Assembly: GCA_009760855.2 (NCBI GenBank)
Contig: WPIO01000023.1
Coordinates: forward strand, 3,726,501 to 3,790,500
Length of the DNA: 64,000 nt
Reading direction: 5' to 3'
Source of the DNA: Cristatella mucedo
Taxonomy: Eukaryota; Bryozoa; Phylactolaemata; Cristatellidae
Shown here in pieces: positions 57,825 through 64,000 of this stretch. Numbering within the stretch: the stretch's first letter is position 1; each line of letters opens with the position of its first letter. A model generated the notes under the pieces. The model was not told where the DNA came from. It made no database searches and saw only the letters and a program-made list of their open reading frames with translations. The position numbers and the translations under genes are program-made.

Positions 57825-57990
57825 CGGCTGCTTCAACAGCCACATTCGCATTGACGCATTGCCTTGGCGGCTCTTGCCGCGAGCGGGCGAAAACAGATTG
57901 GCCAGCAGGAGGACTCGACCCAACGACTTTACTCGTGAAAAGCGCCAGCACCGCACTACCACCGCCGGACTGAGACCGAGGTCTGATCAT
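57825..57990 (-). mobile_element. tRNA-derived SINE, family 1, diverged
   Basis: Minus strand head near 57960 and end GGCTGTTGAAGCAGC complement at 57828; the B box is degraded (GTTGGGTCGAGTCC). Confidence 0.72.
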
Positions 57991-59260
57991 AATTCGCTCG
58001 AGATAAAGCTCATTTCCATGGCTAGACTGGCCAAGATCTAGTTCGCACTCGCTAGCGAGTCGCTGCTGATCGGTTCCCACCAGACGCCGTGCTCCTCAAT
58101 TTATTGAGGTCAAGGCTAAGCGTACGCGTTCTGACCTCTGACCGGCTCTGCGCCAGCGCCGACTGGGAGTCGGTCAAACACTCATGGAGCGAACGAGCCT
58201 CGTGGCGATGGCGAAACATTTTCTGACCTCGCAGAATCTTCCAGAAGATTCTTACGTACCCAGTTCGTACTGTTCAAGACTGTTCAAGGCTGTTCAAGGC
58301 TGTTCACGAGCGAGCCAGACTCGCGGGCTTGAACTCGGCAGTTCAACTGTCTCCTTGGAGGCGTGCTTTTTCGAATAGTTGCTGAACAACCTCCGATTCG
58401 CAGCGCATGCAGAGCGTGCAGAGTGTGCAGAGCATGCAGAGCGGCTGCGCACCCGCGTTTACGACATCCGTGCGCAAACTCATTGAGGATCTGCAGCTGA
58501 CGATCCGATCCTCCCTAGATTTCCTGTTACATTAATTGAAAAAGCCACGCGAAAGCTCTGAAATATTGAATTTCGTGAAATAATGGTCACGGTCCCGCTT
58601 GCCACGTAAATATTTTTCCACGGCCTTCATACTACTACCGCTGCAGGCAACGCACGGGCGCCCTCTTTTCGTCTCCAATTTCTAACTAGAGAGTGCTGAT
58701 AACTACTAATTAGAGATTGGGGAAAATAACTAATTAGAGTAATGGCAACGCCGGCGGTCTGCCCCCCTCGGAGTTGCTCCTCGGAATTTAGCAGCGTTTG
58801 GGGCGTTGCCGAGAGACGCCGGACGCGTTCCTAGTACTGGCCAGCCGGCGTAGGAACTGTAGCTAGCATGAAATTCGCACTGGAAGAATCAATGGGCTGC
58901 ACGATGGCAAGTTGCAACTAATAGACGAGCGATAACCAACGACAAACGCAGCGCACACGTGAAACGTGCGACTTCAATCTCTCAAGCCAAGCGCCGGCTC
59001 CGACGCCCTGTAAGCGGCACTCGATGTCCGAGCAAAGACGGCCCAGGACGCGGACAAGGAGACGTCGGGGGGCCGAACAGAACCGCTATCGGGTTCGGTC
59101 AGATACACGCCGGTCTCGTCAAAACTAGGTCCTCTGCGACAGAGCTCAGGAGCGAGCCTGGATGTAGTCGGACCCGTGTCGCGCCCACGTTCGAATGAGG
59201 CTCGCGCTCTCGCCTGCGACGAAGCGCGAGCCTTCGGGCAACGCCGAAGTCTCGCGCCCC
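57991..59260. other. Spacer with two 10-bp tandem repeats
   Basis: CTGTTCAAGG-type units repeat about four times at 58268-58306, and GTGCAGAGCA-type units about four times at 58404-58442. No gene recognised. Confidence 0.55.
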
Positions 59261-59375
59261 TGGTCACCGAGACTTTTTTCCTCCTAGTCACCGACCTTGC
59301 CCAATGGTCACCGAGACTTTTTTCCTCCTAGTCACCGACCTTGCCCCCTGGTCACCGAGACTTTTTTCCGCCTAG
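59261..59375 (+). repeat. 44-bp tandem repeat, 2.6 copies
   Basis: Units start at 59261, 59305 and 59349 with TGGTCACCGAGACTTTTTTC; each unit contains an internal degenerate second copy of GTCACCGA. Confidence 0.95.
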
Positions 59376-59484
59376 CCAGTTGCTGCGAATGCAAGGCTCG
59401 GTGTGTGCTTGCCATCATAAAAAGGCAAAATTTTCAGTCGCCGAAACGCCGCCGCTGGGCTCGAACTTCCTGCCTTCCCATAAA

Positions 59485-59630
59485 TATAATTCATTTACAT
59501 AGCGCCCCAAGAGAACTTAATCTCAATTCAGGCGCTTCGCCATTCATGCCTCGGGGCTCGAGCCCACGACCTCAGCCAGACCTTGGTCGGGGCGAGCACC
59601 TTGACCGCCGGACCAGACCAGCTCGGCACC
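59485..59630 (-). mobile_element. tRNA-derived SINE, family 2
   Basis: Minus strand GAGCTGGTCTGGTCCGGCGG head, GGGCTCGAGCCCC B-box-like tract, tail TTGAGATTAAGTTCTCTTGG and GCGCTATGTAAATG. Confidence 0.87.
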
Positions 59631-60656
59631 CCGCGATGAATGATGGGCTTTTTCTTTTAGTTTTTCTTTTTAGCCTGCGCTGAGCATCGTCTGTGCAACG
59701 GGTCGCGTTCTAAGTAAACTTTTGACAGCGGCTACAGACCTGGTCTGACTTTTGGCAGCGGCTATAGGCCAAGAGCCCTGGTTAAAAATAGGATGGTGGA
59801 CGCTAACAGCCCGCAACAGTTACTGAGTTACAACTTTCGGCAAAGCCGTAATGCGATGCGCCGCCGTTTCGGCTCGCATGGCTCTCTGGCGTCCGGAATC
59901 AGCGATAGTTTCAGGCGCGAGCGCGCTCAAAGCTCAGCTCGCTGTTTCTGCATATTTCGAAACTAGTCAGGTTCGCAACGCTCGAGCACCGGCTGCAGCA
60001 GATGGAGTCGGGCCGGTGTCGCAACGAACTGCAAAGCGACGGCCACGGCTGGCGTCCAAGCCTGTCGCTGTCTCCTAACCGGCGACGAGAGCGCTAGTCC
60101 TTTTGACGTCGTCATGGAGCTATTGCTAGTTGCTGAAACTTGTTGCTTTGGTCTTACGGAAGCTTTTTTCCATAGAGAACACGCGGACGTAGCGAGCGCG
60201 ATGCTCGTACTCTTGCACCAATTGTAAAGAGTACGGAACATAAGCTTCTAAATTATACTTCGCCTCTGATTAATCTTATCGTGCCACGAGATGGCTTTGA
60301 AAAAAGATGCGGATATTTCTTATTCGCGTGTGCTGTAGTTGCTTCGCGAAAATTACGCAACGTATAGCTAACTTGGTCGGCCGTACGTTTCGAAAATGGA
60401 GTAGCTTCTGATTTACTTCTAGATGCGGTAGGCTGATGTAGACGCCGTATGGCCCCTCTCGCGGAGTAAGCCTTCCACTCGACGCGCCGAACGCGCTTGG
60501 GTTGTAATCGTTGATGCAGGCGGTATATATAGCGGCGGCAGTATAAGCATGCTGATCAAAAAAATGAAATATTGGCGCTGATCGTCGCGTTAGAAATGGA
60601 CTCAAACTGATGCCCACGTAGGAGCCGAGTCGCGAGCATGTGTGCGCTACGGAGAA
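59631..60656. other. Spacer, nothing recognised
   Basis: A short direct repeat of the CTTTTGACAGCGGCTA type occurs at about 59719-59768. No gene is supported. Confidence 0.45.
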
Positions 60657-60840
<184 letters not shown>

Positions 60841-60842
60841 GG

Positions 60843-63036
60843 ATAATAATAATAATAGTAATACACTTGGTAAAGCTCCGTCAGAGGACTCAATCTCTTT
60901 CTAGGCACTTTACAATTGTTGTAAAGGAAGCACGATCGAATGGTTAGTGGTAGCATGCTCGATAAGCAGCAAGAAAAACATTTTCAGCGGTGACATGCAC
61001 AGGGTCAGCATGCAAGTGTGGTTTGTGGCAGCATGCAGTGTCAGCACGCACAAGCTCGTGAAGGACGAATCGCGGGGACCCACTTCATGATGTGATAAAT
61101 AGGTGCGTTTTTAGTTTCTTTTTAAATGTGGTCAAGTCAGGGATGTCGTGACGCAAGTCGGGAGTGAGTCCCAGGATTTGGGAGCATTTGAACTAAAGGC
61201 ACGGTCCCCAAAGGATTTGAGGTTTGTGTGAGCTATAGTTAAACAGTTAGATTTCGAAAAGTGGGTGGTATGATGCTTATTCTGGTTGGGGCAGTAGATC
61301 TGATAGGTTGGCTGGAGCCAAAGAATGAAGAGACCTGAAAGTGAGTGACAACCTTGAAGTCGATCCGTTGGTTGACTGGGAGTCAGTGCAGGTCGGTGGG
61401 TAGTGGTATAATGTGGCAACGGCGATGCTCACGACAGACAAACCTGCTGCAGAATTGTGCACCGGATGTAAGCGCCTGAGTACACAGACCGGTAGGCCAG
61501 CAAGCAGCGAGTTACAGAAGTCAAGACGAGATGTCACAAATGCATAGACCAATTAAGATGTGGTATCCCTGTCTAAACAAGCCCGAATTTTAGCAATGTC
61601 ATGTAGCTGAAAGTAGGCAGACTTGACTGTGGAACTGACGTGGTCGTTCAATGAAAGGTCGTTTTAGAACATGACACCTTGATTTCGTGCAGATTCAACA
61701 GGAGATATGCTGGCAGAGCCAATTTTGAGCGTTAGCCTTTCCAATTTCTGAATTACGCTTGGTTTGCCCATAACTAGTAGGCTGGTTTTTATCATAATTC
61801 AATTTAAGAAAGTTTTCTGCCATCCACGTGCGGATGTCCTCAATACATGCAGCAAGGGAGCTGAGAGAATTTGACGTGCTGGAGGGCTGGGAGAGATCAT
61901 AGCAAAGGTACAAATGAGTGTCATCTGCATAGAAGTGAAAGCCTAGATTGTGCTCGGCGATCCCATCGGCAAGAGGGAGAGTATAAACCGTGAAAAAACT
62001 GGACCAAGCATGGAGCCGTGAGGTACCTCATATTTTAGGGGTTTCTTGGATGATCTTTGTTCATTTACATCAATACTCTGGAGTCTCTCACTGAAATAGG
62101 ACCTGAAGCAATGAAGAGTAGTGCCGGTGATGCCCAGGCGAGATGAGAGGCGTTCAAAAAGGACTTGAATCGATAGTATCAAAAGCTTCCGAAAGATCGA
62201 GCAAAACAGCAGAGATACTCTATCTTTGTCAGCATTCCTAAGTATGCTATTATACACCCGATGCAGTGCTGACTCTGTAGAGGGATTAGCTCTAAAACCA
62301 GACTGGAACTTACTAGTAAAGTTTGAAGTTTCAATAAATAAGTTCAGCTGGTCTGCAATAAGTCGTTCCAGTGCATTTGATGGGAGACTGGCTGGAAGTT
62401 GCTTAAGTCCTCCCGGTCTAGTGCTGCTTTCTTGAATAGTGACATGACTACAGCCTTTTTGAAAGATGCTGGGACATGACCTGAGGCTAACGAAATATTT
62501 ATGATGTTAGTTATGCATGGCATCAGCAGATCCCTGCATCGTAGAAGCAGGACAATGGGAATAAGGTCTAAAGGACTAGTTGTCTTCTTTGATTAGGATA
62601 TGAACTTCAGGACGAGGTCACGAGTGACCTGCTTGAATGTAAGCATCGAGGTGCTGCATGGAATTGAACGACCGCATTCCAGGGGAGGTGCTGCCATCTT
62701 GGGGATGACTCTCTGACCTTGTCTATCTTCTCGACTAAAAAGCTAGAGAAGCGATCCGCTAGATCATCAAAGGGATCGTTTGGTAAGGAGCTAGCCTGCG
62801 AGCGGTTGAGGAGATGGTTGATCTTCGACATTAGCATTTTTGGATTGTGCACCTGTAATTCAACAATGTTTAACGGAAGCTAAGACTTAGCCTTTGCTAG
62901 GATCGATTGGTACAATCCACAGTAGTCCTCGTATGCCTGTCGAGGGACAGTCAGTCCTAATCTTTTCGCATGCTTTTTCAAGCTTGCGCTTAGTAGACCT
63001 ATCTAGTTTAATGTCTGTGGTAAACCATAGGCCGTC
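60843..63036 (-). mobile_element. L2-like LINE (family B), longest copy
   Basis: From the (AAT)n tail (60843-60860) the minus strand covers the 3' UTR, most of reverse transcriptase and the linker behind the endonuclease. Visible blocks: [20 protein letters not shown] (about 61280-61340), [17 protein letters not shown] (about 61480-61530), an SLAACIEDIRTWMAENFLKL block (about 61800-61870), a decayed VPHGSMLGPVF box (about 62000-62030; PQGS is usual) and FDDLADRFSSFLVEKIDKVR (about 62725-62785). DGLWFTTDIKLDRSTKRKLE at about 62975-63034 is the post-endonuclease segment. It is broken by many frameshifts and truncated at the GA array. It gives the uninterrupted reference for the nested insertion in intron 9. 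Confidence 0.92.
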
Positions 63037-63037
63037 A

Positions 63038-63122
<85 letters not shown>
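63037..63122 (+). repeat. (GA)n microsatellite
   Basis: GA units with GGGA interruptions, marking the truncation point of the L2 copy. Confidence 0.95.
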
Positions 63123-63825
63123 AGGAGAGCTCAAACGGCTGGACATACAAAAAGTGGCTAGCTTGTCCTACAGCTGCTTCGTCAGTGACTGCGTTGAGAG
63201 CAACTGTCATCTCGCCATATCGCAGCTGGACGCGCGCCCGCCCTCGAGCGCCGTTTCGCTACATCGGGCGCTAATTTAAGCGGTGGCAGAGGAGCGCATT
63301 TGAAGGGGTTTTGGGGAGCGAGCGAAGTCGCGGTGGCGAGGGAGCTCGAGGGAGCTCGATGGGAGCTCGATGGGTGGCGCCGTTCTGCCCGGATCGGACC
63401 GCCGTCGGCGGCTCGTTTGCAAGAGAGCCTCTCCCTCGGAGAAACGTTGGCAGCGTCTTTGAACTCGGCCGTGGACATTTTACCAGGGCTCGCCGCCGGC
63501 ATGAAAGCCGAGGGCACGGAGACCACTGCATGGCAAAGACTGCCCCGTCCGTATGTATTGCTGCTAAGTCGCTAGTGCTTCCTTTGGCAGCGCCTCCTAG
63601 TGGACATCTGGCATTTATTATTTGGCACCCTGGCGTCATCGGATGAAGCTCCGCGTTCGTTCGCAGTGAACGTCAGCTTTTGCGGTCAGCATCCAATGGC
63701 GATGGGCTAAAGGGGAGGGCTAGAAGAGAGGCTAGAAATGCAACTATAGCCTCCACTCATCCCAGATCAGACTGAGTGGACGGGGCTTTTCGAGTGACTG
63801 TAGTTAAGTACAAAAAGTAACGCTA
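63123..63825. other. GC-rich spacer, no gene supported
   Basis: Contains a triple GGGAGCTCGA(T/G)-type repeat at about 63339-63372. A 91-codon plus-strand frame at 63300-63575 has no motif. Confidence 0.4.
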
Positions 63826-63827
63826 AT

Positions 63828-63990
63828 GTCAGCTGGTCCAACAGTCTCAGCTATATCGCAGCAGAAAAGCCTCTATCACTGTCACCGAGCTTGCAGCAGC
63901 CAATCAGTGATCGTCTGTTGCAGGACTCGAACCCGCGACCTGGGTAGCGACGAGCAAGCACATAACCCCAGGACTAAGACCGAGGGATTA
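63828..63990 (-). mobile_element. tRNA-derived SINE, family 1
   Basis: Minus-strand copy: head TCGGTCTTAGTCCTGGGGTT, B box GCGGGTTCGAGTCC, end GAGACTGTTGGACCAGC. Confidence 0.84.
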
Positions 63991-64000
63991 ACAGCCTTGC

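Noticed and set aside
63300-63646. Overlapping 91- and 111-codon plus-strand ORFs near the right edge
   Set aside because: GC-rich, overlapping frames on both strands and built partly on a local GGGAGCTCGA repeat.

Overview
This is nuclear DNA from an animal, probably an invertebrate. It has one long, intron-rich conserved gene, canonical GT-AG splice sites, many microsatellites, tRNA-derived SINEs, CR1/L2-type LINEs, Tc1-like and hAT transposons, and no bacterial-style operons. The phylum cannot be fixed from the sequence alone.

Positions 1-3340 are AT-rich and hold three same-strand, closely packed viral-type gene remnants. They read as a capsid-like protein (cut by the window edge), a YqaJ-type exonuclease and a tail-fibre-like protein. 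Each carries in-frame stops, and the capsid gene also has a perfect 131-bp tandem duplication. I read this as the end of an endogenised Polinton-like or adintovirus-like element, bounded on the right by a CT/AT microsatellite and a SINE.

Positions 6750-43305 hold one complete host gene on the + strand: VAC14, the scaffold of the PIKfyve/FIG4 complex that makes and turns over PI(3,5)P2 on endosomes and lysosomes. I assembled 15 exons whose reading phases all agree (774 codons plus stop, close to the 782 residues of human VAC14). Intron 1 uses a GC-AG donor. The introns are crowded with mobile DNA: a CR1/L2 LINE in intron 2; a hAT MITE with target-site duplication in intron 1; a SPIN-like hAT MITE with an 8-bp duplication in intron 3; a decayed copy of a multi-copy invertebrate gene family in intron 7 split by a SINE; Tc1 remnants in introns 7 and 13; an L2 nested inside an opposite-strand L2 in intron 9; and, in intron 14, an unrecognised open frame that could contain a 36-nt intron.

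Positions 43306-64000 have no gene I can name. This part is more GC- and CpG-rich, with CpG-island-like stretches near 46.5-47.6, 52.3-52.6 and 55.4-57.1 kb, one candidate exon, a short ORF with a signal-peptide-like start on the minus strand, long GA arrays, several short tandem repeats and many L2 and SINE copies. Two SINE families occur. One shares its hairpin-forming 3' tail with the L2 elements, which suggests a LINE/SINE mobilisation pair. A copy of the other family has a duplicated tRNA head.
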